From positions 4,102,600-4,166,599 of the forward strand of contig NZ_KK073875.1 of NCBI RefSeq assembly GCF_000585395.1: DNA of 64,000 bases. Direction: 5' to 3'. A program made the translations under genes and the position numbers. Position 1 is the first letter of the stretch. Each line of letters starts with the position of its first letter. Positions 45,323 through 55,061 of the stretch are shown here, piece after piece. The stretch is from Saccharibacillus sacchari DSM 19268. Lineage in GTDB: Bacteria; Bacillota; Bacilli; Paenibacillales; Paenibacillaceae. The notes under the pieces are model-generated. The model did not search any database, was not told where the DNA came from, and was given only the letters and a program-made list of their open reading frames with translations.

Positions 45323-48300
45323 TTATTTAAGAAGATCGCGAAATTCTTTAGCTGTGATTGGATGACCGTGTATAGTATTAGAGCTAGTTAACTCTACTCG
45401 CATATAAGGAGTATTTTCTCCAAGCTTCGCTCCGATAATTTCATCAAAGCCAATAACTTTCCAAGTTTTCCCGTTTGTAGTCGGTATGCCATATTCCCAA
45501 GCGTATCTTTCTATGGCTTCAATATTTACTTCGAGTTTATATCTAGCATCTCCGTGTACAGTTGATTTTCGAATACCTTCCCAACCTATCTTTTTATAAT
45601 TTTTCACACCACGAGGATTATGCTTGTCTCTGTAAGACGACCACGTTATATCAGAACTAACTTCAGCCTCCAAAAGTTCTTTACCTTTCACAATATTAAC
45701 AAACATCCTACCTTCGGTACTAATCACTTTGCCTACTGGTATAAGACCAATATACGCTAGAGCTTTCTGGAACAGACTTGAATTTTCATCTCTTAGTACA
45801 TTTATATCATCTAGAATTACAAAGTTTAAAAAATCACCTACAGGGCCGCTCCATCCTTTCCAAGGATCTTTTGAGGAATAAACGTTTCCAGCAAATCCAG
45901 TCCATCCTGCACCATGTTCATGCGTATGACCTGTCGGATCAGTATAAATCAACGGATTCCCTTGCACATACGCATACAAATTCAACGTGCCTGGCTTTGC
46001 CTTCTCGCCTTCATACGTATCCTCATTAATAAACCGTCCGATATTCGGATCATACCATCTCGCCCGCAGATACTGAAGTTCGGTTTCTTTATCCCAATAC
46101 TCGCCCGAATAGCGCAACACGTTAGGAACGGTTTCTTCTTCGACGATCGGATTGCCCCATACGTCGTACGTGTAGTGGTTCACTGTTTCGCCAGCAGCAT
46201 TTTGGATCTCAATTACATCGCCGTGGCCATTGGTCCAATACGTTTGTAAACCAGTTTCACCCGGAATTTGGCGAGCACGAAGCTGACCGTTTGCATCGTA
46301 GACATAACCCACCGTGATCGCTACGCCGTTTGCGCTTACTGTGCCTTCCGCGACCAGCAGTGCTCGGTCATCGTAATAATAACGGGTTTTGACGCCGTTC
46401 GTTCCGGTACGTTCCGTCATCAGACTATCGCCGTTGTAACGGTAAGAGACGTCGCCTTTTTCCGTGTGAACGCTAGTCAACCGATCACGGGCATCGTACG
46501 TGTAATTGGCTTCGCTGAAGTCAACCGGACGTTCGGTGGTCATCTCGCTGCGATTACCGCGTGGATCATAAGCATATGATTCATTAAACAGACTGGATGC
46601 TTGAAGTCGGTTTAGGCTGTCATAGCCGAACGTATGGCTTTCTCCGTTGTCCATTTTGGACACGATGTTACGGTTGTTATCATAGTTATACGTATAGCTG
46701 CCGAACACCGTATCGTTTTGCGATTGAGTTAAGCTGGATAGATTTAATCCGTCATACCCATATGTTTGGGTTTGTCCGGTATCGGCTGCGATTTGTGAGA
46801 GCGTGTTATTCTTTCTATGACTGTATGCGTACGAACCCAAACTCTTGTTTTCGGCGCCTTGTACATTCAACTGATTCAATGTAGGCGACGACACATTATA
46901 AGCATGATTTAGTGTTAGGGTAAACGCATCGGAAGTGAAGCTTTGCTGATTTCGCACGCCACGTACTTCATACTCCATCGCCAACGTCGCGCCGTCCGGA
47001 TAAATTAGTTCAGCGAGCTCGCCGGAATCGTTATACGTATAGGTGGTGGTTCCAGTATGATCACTCATCTGCATACGTCGCCCAGCTTTATCGTATGCAT
47101 ATTGGACATCTTCGTCCGCAACCCTGTCGAGCACTATGAACCCTCGCTCATTATACTCGTACGTACGCTCTTGTCCGTTTCGATCTACATAACGAACCAA
47201 TTGATCCGCAGCATCGTATGCAAAATTCTCGACTTGACCCAGCGGGTCCGTTTGGCTCAACAAACGACCGATCTCGTCATATCGGTAATTCATTTTTTGA
47301 CCGTCGGGATAGGTCAATTGCGTGTGATTACCCAATAAGTCGTACGTATACCGCGTAGTTTGTTCAAGAGCATCTTTAACCGAAATTAAGCGTCCGAGCG
47401 TATCGTAACTATATGTCGTCACCTTCCCGTTAGCATCTGTAGAAGTCGTCATATTGCCGGATAGATCATAAGTCGTGGCGCTGAGTTTGACGTTGCCGGA
47501 TGGACGCAGTTCTTCCAATGATACTGGACGATCCATCAAGTCATAACTTGTGCGTGTAACATTCGCCTCTCCGTCCGTAGTGGTTATGGTACGTGCAGAA
47601 TCATCGTACAAAAACGATATATGACTGAAGCCATTATTTTCCGAAGCCGTGCGGCTCCAATGATCATACGTGTACATAACAGGATTTCCGTTGTAGTCAG
47701 TCTTCTTGGCTAATCGCCCATAAATATCGTAGGTGTAAGAAGCTGCCCCCCGGGCGTTTGTTTCCTTGGACAATTGTCCCAGAGGTGTATATTGCTTTTG
47801 AATCGTAACGCCTGTCGGATCTGTGACTGTCGTTTTATTCTCAACATCCTGGTAAGTTACTACTGTCTTTGCCCCATCAGGATAAGTTTCTTGCAGTGGA
47901 CGACCCAAAGCATCATACGTATACTTCGTGACATTTCCGTTTCCGTCAGTAAAAGAAGTCATCAACCCGTTATCCGGATTGTATGCAGCCTGAACGCGAT
48001 GAGTAGAAGCCTTACCTGCTAGGTCCTTTACTTGAATAGATTGTCCCGTGAGGAAAAAGGTCTTGGAGCCTGTGCCAAATTCCTGTTGAACCACGGTATC
48101 TTTTTCGCTTCCCTTTAATGTAACCTTAATCGGATTCGCATTGGCATCATACTCGTAGTTCGTTTGTTGAAGCAGCATCCCGGCTGTATTGGTAGAAATT
48201 GTGCTTTGAATATTTCCTGTAGTCGGCACATAGGTATATCGTGTAATCACACTGTCAGTTGCGGTAACGGGTGCTATCACTTTTTTGGGTACGATTTTTG

Positions 48301-50149
48301 GAATTAACGTAGATACCAGAGCTTCATTTTCGTAAGTGGTTGTAACCCCGCGAGCATCGGTATAAGAAGAAACCAATCCCCAACTGTCGAAAGTTTGTTT
48401 CATCGTTTTAGCGGTAATAATCCCCGATTTTCCTGCACTATATTCAGTAGCCGAAATTGGATCAGGCCGCCTCGACGCTTCATTGTATTGGTACGAATCT
48501 GTTCGGGACAACGACGGATTATTGATAGGAGCTGTCTTTTTTTGAGTCAGATAAAACGTATCCGGTTGTTCGGTTCCCCAAAATTTACGCTTATACGAAT
48601 AGGTCGTTCGATATAAACCTTCGGTTACCGGAATGCTGAAATATGCATCCTGAGCATATCCGCCAAGGTAATTCCCGCTGATTCCTACTGACATTTGCCG
48701 AGATTCGGATACTGCGGCCGAAGTATAATACGTTTTTTTTCCTGTATAACGTATCGTTGTCTCTACAGCATATTCTCCGATCGTATTTTCTCCAGTGTCT
48801 ACTGTATAGTGTGTTAAAGCTTTCGTAGGATGCTCTATATCCGTTAAATGGATCCAATCTTGTTTTCCCCAATATACGGTTTTATCTGTACCGGTCGAGA
48901 AGCGATACATTTGCAGCAAGTTGAACGGCAGCATATTGTACATCATGTAGGTAAATTTAGTTGATCGTCCAACCGGATCGATCACTTCGGTTAAAATTTG
49001 TTTTTGAGTGCCGTTAACGGACGAAGAGACGGCTCGCTTTTTATATGTATATTGAGTAGTACCGATAGCGGCGGTCGTTTGAGTAGAGGAGTACCGAATA
49101 GTTAAATAGTTGCTGTTTTTTTTCGTAGCGTCCATTGTAGTGACACCGATGAGAGCAGAATTCGAATCATACATGAAATACTGCATATTGCCGGCATTGT
49201 CTACAACCTTGGTCAATTCCCCTGTAGCGCTAAAATAAGAATTCGTGCCTGCTTGATAATTACCTAACACGTAATAGCTATAGGCATTGTCCGAAGAAGG
49301 AGAAACTTCTCCAAAAGATAAATAATCGTACGGCAAACGCACCAACCCGGGAGTGTTGTAACTGATTGTATAGCTACCCACTCCCGGCAGATGCAGCACT
49401 TTTCCGTCCTCGTTAGATTCGATATACGGAATTTCCCACGACCATCCTTTACCCAAAGGATTGCGATATTCTTCATTCGGTACACGTGTAGCATTCCCGT
49501 AGTATGACGGATTGACATAAAGATCATCTTTACCCGCAGAGCTGTTATAGACCCGAGTCAAAGCAAAATCCATATTTCCGGGTCCCGGAAGTACGAGATC
49601 GGTTTGCCTAATGGTAAGCGACCCGTCAATAGTCGATATTTGTCCGTCTTGATCACCTACACTAAACGGAACCGTATCACTCTTCAATGATTGCCGTTTC
49701 AACGCAATGGAGTCGTAATCGGAATAAGAAGAACGTGAAGCACTCTGACTATTTTTAATTGATTTTAACGCTTTGGCTGTTTGCTGATCATGTTTTTCGT
49801 AAGGAGTAAGCTCGCGATCCGGATAACGTTTTTTCATAAGCGCATTGTAACTTTCTAAACTATCAGAAACTTCCAATACTTGCGCGATATCTTTCAGTTC
49901 GTATTTTTTAGCAAGCTCTTCAGCTATCCATTCAGATTCAACATCATATTTTTCAGCTACAGAAGAAATTGTAATCAATTGGTCTTCAGGAATGCTTGAT
50001 GCTTCAAGTTCAGCTTCATATTCGCTTTTTGGCATGACTTCTTCCGCACTCGATAAAGTAGTTCCCCAAAACGCCAAATTAGCCGGTAAAATCATAGTCA
50101 AAACAAGCATAACCATTACATACTTTTTAAAAAGTGATTTTAGTTTCAT
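45323..50149 (-). CDS. Secreted Rhs/YD-repeat polymorphic toxin (WapA-like)
   Basis: A 1608-aa protein. It has an N-terminal signal segment (KYVMVMLVLTMILPANLAFW), a ~500-residue N-terminal region, YD repeats through ~residue 1370 (many YxYDxxGR units) and the Rhs core (YLRARWYDPNIGRFINEDTY to NPLIYTDPTG near 1405). The last ~200 residues are the variable toxin part, ending with KIGWEGIRKSTVHGDARYKL, TTNGKTWKVIGFDEIIGAKL and NTIHGHPITAKEFRDLLK. I cannot name the toxin fold; conserved His and basic residues would suit an RNase. AAAGGA before ATG 50149 sets the start (50179 is the longer frame). Probably exported by Sec. Confidence 0.9.
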   Translation of the reverse strand: MKLKSLFKKYVMVMLVLTMILPANLAFWGTTLSSAEEVMPKSEYEAELEASSIPEDQLITISSVAEKYDVESEWIAEELAKKYELKDIAQVLEVSDSLESYNALMKKRYPDRELTPYEKHDQQTAKALKSIKNSQSASRSSYSDYDSIALKRQSLKSDTVPFSVGDQDGQISTIDGSLTIRQTDLVLPGPGNMDFALTRVYNSSAGKDDLYVNPSYYGNATRVPNEEYRNPLGKGWSWEIPYIESNEDGKVLHLPGVGSYTISYNTPGLVRLPYDYLSFGEVSPSSDNAYSYYVLGNYQAGTNSYFSATGELTKVVDNAGNMQYFMYDSNSALIGVTTMDATKKNSNYLTIRYSSTQTTAAIGTTQYTYKKRAVSSSVNGTQKQILTEVIDPVGRSTKFTYMMYNMLPFNLLQMYRFSTGTDKTVYWGKQDWIHLTDIEHPTKALTHYTVDTGENTIGEYAVETTIRYTGKKTYYTSAAVSESRQMSVGISGNYLGGYAQDAYFSIPVTEGLYRTTYSYKRKFWGTEQPDTFYLTQKKTAPINNPSLSRTDSYQYNEASRRPDPISATEYSAGKSGIITAKTMKQTFDSWGLVSSYTDARGVTTTYENEALVSTLIPKIVPKKVIAPVTATDSVITRYTYVPTTGNIQSTISTNTAGMLLQQTNYEYDANANPIKVTLKGSEKDTVVQQEFGTGSKTFFLTGQSIQVKDLAGKASTHRVQAAYNPDNGLMTSFTDGNGNVTKYTYDALGRPLQETYPDGAKTVVTYQDVENKTTVTDPTGVTIQKQYTPLGQLSKETNARGAASYTYDIYGRLAKKTDYNGNPVMYTYDHWSRTASENNGFSHISFLYDDSARTITTTDGEANVTRTSYDLMDRPVSLEELRPSGNVKLSATTYDLSGNMTTSTDANGKVTTYSYDTLGRLISVKDALEQTTRYTYDLLGNHTQLTYPDGQKMNYRYDEIGRLLSQTDPLGQVENFAYDAADQLVRYVDRNGQERTYEYNERGFIVLDRVADEDVQYAYDKAGRRMQMSDHTGTTTYTYNDSGELAELIYPDGATLAMEYEVRGVRNQQSFTSDAFTLTLNHAYNVSSPTLNQLNVQGAENKSLGSYAYSHRKNNTLSQIAADTGQTQTYGYDGLNLSSLTQSQNDTVFGSYTYNYDNNRNIVSKMDNGESHTFGYDSLNRLQASSLFNESYAYDPRGNRSEMTTERPVDFSEANYTYDARDRLTSVHTEKGDVSYRYNGDSLMTERTGTNGVKTRYYYDDRALLVAEGTVSANGVAITVGYVYDANGQLRARQIPGETGLQTYWTNGHGDVIEIQNAAGETVNHYTYDVWGNPIVEEETVPNVLRYSGEYWDKETELQYLRARWYDPNIGRFINEDTYEGEKAKPGTLNLYAYVQGNPLIYTDPTGHTHEHGAGWTGFAGNVYSSKDPWKGWSGPVGDFLNFVILDDINVLRDENSSLFQKALAYIGLIPVGKVISTEGRMFVNIVKGKELLEAEVSSDITWSSYRDKHNPRGVKNYKKIGWEGIRKSTVHGDARYKLEVNIEAIERYAWEYGIPTTNGKTWKVIGFDEIIGAKLGENTPYMRVELTSSNTIHGHPITAKEFRDLLK

Positions 50150-50168
50150 CTTAAATTCCTTTCCGATC

Positions 50169-51674
50169 TTATTGTCCATGATTTGAGCTTACTTGAAGCA
50201 GAATCTGTTGCTCCAACGTGTGCGATGAACCGTCATGATGCCAAAAAACTACACTTAACTTATGCGGACCTTCAGGTAAAGTATCGAACAAGCTCCCAGC
50301 CTGAACTATGAATTTGAATCCGCCATTATGATTTTCGTATTCCGGATGATTGAAATAAGTCATTTCATCCGCAACTCCATAGACAGACTCCCCCAACAAA
50401 GTATCTTCATTCCAATAATATTCAACTTTATCTACTTTCTGTTCGCTCAAATACCACCCTTTGACAAGCATATTGACTCCTTTCATGGAAACAAAACCTT
50501 TCTCGCCATAAAGCTGATATTGACTCCCGCTAGTTATTTCGCCTATATCGGGTAATTTTTCATCGGTATTAATTGGCGGGGTACTATCATCAGAATCCGG
50601 TATTGCAGAAAATCCTTCGCGTATTCGTGCCAATAAGTTTCCGTTTGCATTATATTTGAAATTCATTTTTCCGAGTTCAGTCTCAATCAGAGTCAGCCTT
50701 CCGTTTGCATCGTAACGATATCGGTAAGTAGCCGGGCCTTTAGGAACTTTGACTGGCGTCACTTCATTTTCCGGTAAGGTTTTAAGGCTTGCCGAGTTAA
50801 GAGTAATTACGGCACCGGAAGAATCCTTGCCCGTAATGATAAATTCGAGACTCGCAAAAGCCGTGCTGTCGGGCGTCGTACCCTTTTGAGGCTTTGCACG
50901 TTGCGTACTATCTTTGAGAAGTTCTTTTCCGATCAACTGTCCGTTTTCATCCCAAAAAAGCAGTTCCCACTTTAAATCCGATCCAGAGTTCAATACAGCG
51001 TGAGAGGCACTCCAGCTATAAGGTTTATTGCCTGCTAACGCAACTTTTTGATAGATACGTATTTGTTTCCCTTTTTCTAGCCCTGCCACAACGACTTGTT
51101 GTTTGACGCTTTGATCAGCTTCGCTTATATCTTTGAAAACAAGCGCCGCTTTCGGCTCATCCTGCTCGATCGTCCAGTTACTTGCAAGGTCAGAACCGTC
51201 TTCAAATTGCAAAAAACTTCCATTCTTCAACACTTCCCCATATGTATGAATTTGTACAGGTTCGCTAAAATCAGAAATGGCTGAAACGCTTATCGATCTC
51301 AAGGTGAATACGTAATTTTCTCCCGGTTGAAGCGCAGTAACGGTATAAGATAATTCTTTTGTTTCTCCAATACGTTTTTCATTTTGATAAACTTCGTAAT
51401 TCAATTCATCGAAATGAACAGGTGCCTTCCAAAATAAATTTACTGTTGTCGCGTCAATGAGTTCTGCTTTTATTTCTAAAGGCGCCACCACAATTTCAGA
51501 ACCATTTTCAACATCTGTTTGTATTTCATTCTCATTTCCTGGCTGTTGGATCTCCGTAGATTCATCCTGTTTTTCAATTACTTCTTGCGCATGTATAGAC
51601 GAAAAGGACATCCCTACAATCGAACCAAATATGACAGACAAAATCATCAAATTCTTACCTTTCAAAAAAAACAA
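50169..51674 (-). CDS. Secreted FN3 and YD-repeat companion protein
   Basis: A 501-aa secreted protein directly upstream of the toxin gene. It has a signal peptide (LMILSVIFGSIVGMSFSSIH, then AQ), an FN3 domain at ~65-145 (ATTVNLFWKAPVHFDELNYE, YTVTALQPGENYVFTLRSIS), a carbohydrate-binding-like beta domain at ~150-310, two YD-type units (YRYRYDANGRLTLIE, FKYNANGNLL) and a C-terminal domain (VNMLVKGWYLSEQKVDKVEY). The start is TTG 51674 with AGGAGG seven bases upstream. The stop lies 20 bases before the toxin start. It may help export or anchor the toxin. Confidence 0.8.
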   Translation of the reverse strand: MFFLKGKNLMILSVIFGSIVGMSFSSIHAQEVIEKQDESTEIQQPGNENEIQTDVENGSEIVVAPLEIKAELIDATTVNLFWKAPVHFDELNYEVYQNEKRIGETKELSYTVTALQPGENYVFTLRSISVSAISDFSEPVQIHTYGEVLKNGSFLQFEDGSDLASNWTIEQDEPKAALVFKDISEADQSVKQQVVVAGLEKGKQIRIYQKVALAGNKPYSWSASHAVLNSGSDLKWELLFWDENGQLIGKELLKDSTQRAKPQKGTTPDSTAFASLEFIITGKDSSGAVITLNSASLKTLPENEVTPVKVPKGPATYRYRYDANGRLTLIETELGKMNFKYNANGNLLARIREGFSAIPDSDDSTPPINTDEKLPDIGEITSGSQYQLYGEKGFVSMKGVNMLVKGWYLSEQKVDKVEYYWNEDTLLGESVYGVADEMTYFNHPEYENHNGGFKFIVQAGSLFDTLPEGPHKLSVVFWHHDGSSHTLEQQILLQVSSNHGQ

Positions 51675-52021
51675 TCATATCCCTCCTATGTAATAATGTG
51701 GTTTTAACAAAATCAGTATAATCTAGCAAGCAAAAATTGAAAAGAGGTCTAAATTGTCGAAAACCACTCAGCTTATATAGAGATAATCAGTTATATAAAG
51801 CTAGCATACGTTCACGAATTAAAACCCCCACCTTATCGACTACATTTAAAACTGAAATATTTCATAAATGATAATGAATTCAAGACTTCACGATAAGATT
51901 ATTTTCTTTCAAGGTTCTAACGCTTTATTATTCCCTCCATCTTCGGACTCATACGAATACTCATATATTTCGACAATCTTCTTCTTTTGAGTCCAAAATA
52001 TATAATTTGTTTAAAATATAA
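51675..52021. other. AT-rich region upstream of the toxin operon
   Basis: No gene is seen. The stretch is much richer in A and T than flanking genes outside the island and probably holds the promoter of the FN3-toxin-immunity operon; no -35/-10 pair is good enough to assert. It marks the right edge of the island. Confidence 0.4.
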
Positions 52022-52066
52022 AAAAGACTGTCCGCGATGCTTGCGCATCTTCACGGACAGTCTTTT
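52022..52066 (-). terminator. Terminator of the YtxH gene
   Basis: AAAAGACTGTCCG (52022-52034) pairs with CGGACAGTCTTTT (52054-52066), with an inner GATGC/GCATC stem. T6 follows on the minus strand. The outer sequence is nearly the same as that of the terminator at 30230. Confidence 0.88.
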
Positions 52067-52080
52067 CGCTTAAATTACTT

Positions 52081-52392
52081 TTAAGATCTAAACTCCTGAA
52101 CCTCTTGCTTAATATCCGAAGCCGCCGAAGTCGCTTCTTCCTTAAACTCCTTCACCACGTCGACCGATTCCGCGAGCAGGCCTTTGATCTCTTGGCCTTT
52201 TGCTTGCAGTTCGCCGCTTTGTTCTTTGATTCGCTGGCCCTGCGTTTTGAGCAGGTCCACCGTGTTCATGAACTTGTCGCGCAGCGTAGCGCCTTCCTGT
52301 GCGGCAACGAGTACGGCGAGGCCGGCTCCGATTAGGGCTCCTGCTACCGCGCCGACGATGATTGCGTTATTTTCCGAGTTTGAATTTGCCAT
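52081..52392 (-). CDS. YtxH-domain small membrane protein
   Basis: A 103-aa protein with one N-terminal hydrophobic segment rich in Ala/Gly (AIIVGAVAGALIGAGLAVLV), a short basic turn (EGATLRDKF), and a long amphipathic coiled-coil-like tail (VDLLKTQGQRIKEQSGELQA, VDVVKEFKEEATSAASDIKQ). This is the YtxH (general stress/gas-vesicle-like) layout. Function unknown; often stress-induced. GAGGAG precedes the ATG. A single-gene unit with its own terminator. Confidence 0.8.
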   Translation of the reverse strand: MANSNSENNAIIVGAVAGALIGAGLAVLVAAQEGATLRDKFMNTVDLLKTQGQRIKEQSGELQAKGQEIKGLLAESVDVVKEFKEEATSAASDIKQEVQEFRS

Positions 52393-52500
52393 GGTTTGTT
52401 GCTCCTCTCAGCTATTCGAATAGGCTTGCTGCATCGCTTCTCTTTTAGGTATTACCCACTCCGCGAACGTTTGCCGACGCTTGCAATCTATATTTTCAGA

Positions 52501-54897
52501 TTATTCCGCTCCAAGCTCTGTTTTGCTTCGCGTTCGATACTCTCCCGGCGTCGCCGAAGCGATCTTTTTGAATGCGCGACTAAACGACATATAATTGGCA
52601 TAACCGACACGCAGCGCAATATCTTGGATCGGATCGGCAGTCTCCCTAAGCAGCTTTTTGGCAGCATCGATCCGCACGCTTGCCAGGTAATCCACGAAGT
52701 TCTCCCCGAACGCGTCCTTGAACAATCGGCTCAAATAACTGGAACTCAGCTCGAATCGATCCGCAATCAAAGAGAGCGACAGATTGGGATCGCTAAAGTT
52801 CGCGTCGATAAATGCCCGGACCTCCCGAAGCGTCACATGGCTGCTCCGGCTCTCGCGCAGCAGACGCAGTCGCATCGCGTATTCATCCAGCAGACTTCGT
52901 ACCGTCGACTCCAGTTCATCCAAGGTGTCAAAATGATCCAAAGCCGCACTCAACTTCGGAGCTGCTTCACTGCGCCACAATTCTCTCGCTTCGCCGGGCA
53001 GTTCCATCATCTCGCGCAGCAACTGATACGCCAATACGTTCATTAATCCGGACAAATCATCTTTCGGCAGTAACGCCTTGCGCAGCTCGCTAAGCAGCTC
53101 TTCCAGTTGCTCTTTCCACTCCGGTTGCCCCAGCCGATAAGCCTGAGCCAGCTCGCGGATTGTACGCAGCACGCCATATAATTCGGCCGCCGCGCCTTTT
53201 CGCAAGTCTCTTCGGGCAATGACGCGAGCCCCGCCGAGCGAAGACTTATAGCCCATCGCTTCATCCGCTTCACGAAATCCTTTGGCAAGATCCTCCGGGC
53301 GCTCCAGCTTCTCTCCGAGCGCTATAGTAACCGTGCATTTCAGATGGGCAGCCACCCAGACGACTAACTCCTGCAAAATAGCCGACGCCTCCGATACGGT
53401 ATCCGCTTCTGCTGCATCTTGATCCGCAAAACGCAGCAACAACCCCAACCGCCCTCCCGGCAGCCATTCCGCCCAAAGTCTTGCCCCGCGCCCCTCGGTC
53501 AATTCGCCCGCCGCATTGGCAAGCGCATAACGAAGCAATTCGCGACTGCGCTCCGAATAAGCCTGATTGAACTCGTCCGGCCGATCGATTTCGAGTATGC
53601 CCACCACAGCCGCACCGAAGCCGTTCTCCAGCTCCAATCGGAGCGTTTCCGTCTCCCATTCCTCCGAACCGACCACGCGCGAACCGTCCAACAGCTCCCG
53701 GAAAAACTCTCGTCTGCGGTACACGATATCTTCCCGCTGCCGCTGACGATCCGCTTCGGCACGGGCAATCATGGCGCTCAGCGTCGATTCGATTCGGGCA
53801 AACTCGTCCGTGCGTTGCCCTCGGCGGCCTTTTCGCTCCAAACGTTCTCCGCCCTCTTGCTCATTTTCCTGCTTCGCCGTCTCTTCCGCTTGACCTCCCT
53901 CGCTGATCTGAGCCGCTTCCGTCAACGCTGCCGCTGCTTGAGCCGTCCCCGGAGGCAGCGCCTCCAGACGCTCCAACAGTTGCATCACCGGTTCGTAATT
54001 TCGCCTGGAAACGAACACGGCCCAACCGATTCCCGCCAGAACGATTAACGCGGCTCCTCCGATCCAGACGTACCAAATCCCGGTCAGAATCTGCGATAGC
54101 GAATCCCCGATCACGCCGCTACGAATCTCCCACCCCGTATACGCCGACGATACCGCAGACAACTCCCGATTGAACTCGACTGCCGAGCGCGACGCATCCG
54201 TTTGCAATTGTTCCACATCGGCCGAAGGCAAATTCGACTCGGTACCGAGCATCAATGCGCCGCCTGCGGTATACAGATGAATAAAGCTTGTCTCTTGCCC
54301 GATCATCTCCCGCAGCAGCTCGCGCACCGAATCAAGCGACACGTTCACCACCATCAAGCCTCGTTCTCCGGTCAATAGCGGAATCCCTTTCACCAGTGTG
54401 ACCACTGTCCGCGGCTGTTCGCCGAATGCGGCAATCTCCCGCGGTTCGGACCAACGTACAGGTATCGGCTCTCCCAGAACTCCCTCAAGAAAAGCCCGAT
54501 CCGAGAAAGTTGCCAACTGGCCAAAAGATAGATTGCTGAGCACTGCATCGTCCGCCAACCGGTACACATAGATCGAGTCGATCAGCGGATTGGTGAGTTT
54601 GAGCCGCGCCAGACGCTTCGAAGCTTCATCAGCGGCCAAATACGGATTTTCCGACGCGGAGAAGAACGCATAAAATTCGCCCGACGAAATCTCCCGATTC
54701 ATCATCTCCCCGATCGCTCGAAACGAATAATCGAGCGATTGCATAGCCTGACGCGAAAAAACCTCATTAGCTCGGGCAGTTTCCCGCTTCGACAACTCCG
54801 CCGACCCGACAAAAAACAGGATCATGAGAATGGCTGGCACAATAATGAGAATAGGCAGGTACGAGAACGTCAATCGGTTAAACCAACTTCTGGACAC
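52501..54897 (-). CDS. Membrane-bound AraC-type sensor-regulator
   Basis: A 798-aa one-protein sensor. Transmembrane segment 1 is SYLPILIIVPAILMILFFVG, followed by an extracellular sensing region of ~235 residues (probably double-Cache) and a second membrane segment (WYVWIGGAALIVLAGIGWAV). A cytoplasmic linker with an acidic/Gln-rich stretch leads to a C-terminal AraC domain (SLIADRFELSSSYLSRLFKD, IQDIALRVGYANYMSFSRAF). Paenibacillaceae use such proteins to sense sugars. The frame extends to 55035; AGGAGG seven bases before GTG 54897 sets the start. Divergent from ccdA, but a sugar target elsewhere is equally likely. Confidence 0.85.
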   Translation of the reverse strand: MSRSWFNRLTFSYLPILIIVPAILMILFFVGSAELSKRETARANEVFSRQAMQSLDYSFRAIGEMMNREISSGEFYAFFSASENPYLAADEASKRLARLKLTNPLIDSIYVYRLADDAVLSNLSFGQLATFSDRAFLEGVLGEPIPVRWSEPREIAAFGEQPRTVVTLVKGIPLLTGERGLMVVNVSLDSVRELLREMIGQETSFIHLYTAGGALMLGTESNLPSADVEQLQTDASRSAVEFNRELSAVSSAYTGWEIRSGVIGDSLSQILTGIWYVWIGGAALIVLAGIGWAVFVSRRNYEPVMQLLERLEALPPGTAQAAAALTEAAQISEGGQAEETAKQENEQEGGERLERKGRRGQRTDEFARIESTLSAMIARAEADRQRQREDIVYRRREFFRELLDGSRVVGSEEWETETLRLELENGFGAAVVGILEIDRPDEFNQAYSERSRELLRYALANAAGELTEGRGARLWAEWLPGGRLGLLLRFADQDAAEADTVSEASAILQELVVWVAAHLKCTVTIALGEKLERPEDLAKGFREADEAMGYKSSLGGARVIARRDLRKGAAAELYGVLRTIRELAQAYRLGQPEWKEQLEELLSELRKALLPKDDLSGLMNVLAYQLLREMMELPGEARELWRSEAAPKLSAALDHFDTLDELESTVRSLLDEYAMRLRLLRESRSSHVTLREVRAFIDANFSDPNLSLSLIADRFELSSSYLSRLFKDAFGENFVDYLASVRIDAAKKLLRETADPIQDIALRVGYANYMSFSRAFKKIASATPGEYRTRSKTELGAE

Positions 54898-55061
54898 GCG
54901 AACACCTCCTAATCTCATTATAAAATTACATATTTTATCATCCGGCGCAATCCTTTTCGTAATCCTTGTTAAAAAAATCCCTTTGGAGCTAATCCAAACC
55001 TCATTATTTTGCGTACAATAGATGTAGAACAACATTATTCCACTACCGGAGGTGACGCTTC

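Noticed and set aside
45323-50149. CRISPR-like repeats in the 45-50 kb region
   Set aside because: The repetition is protein-level YD repeats within a coding frame, not identical DNA repeats with spacers.
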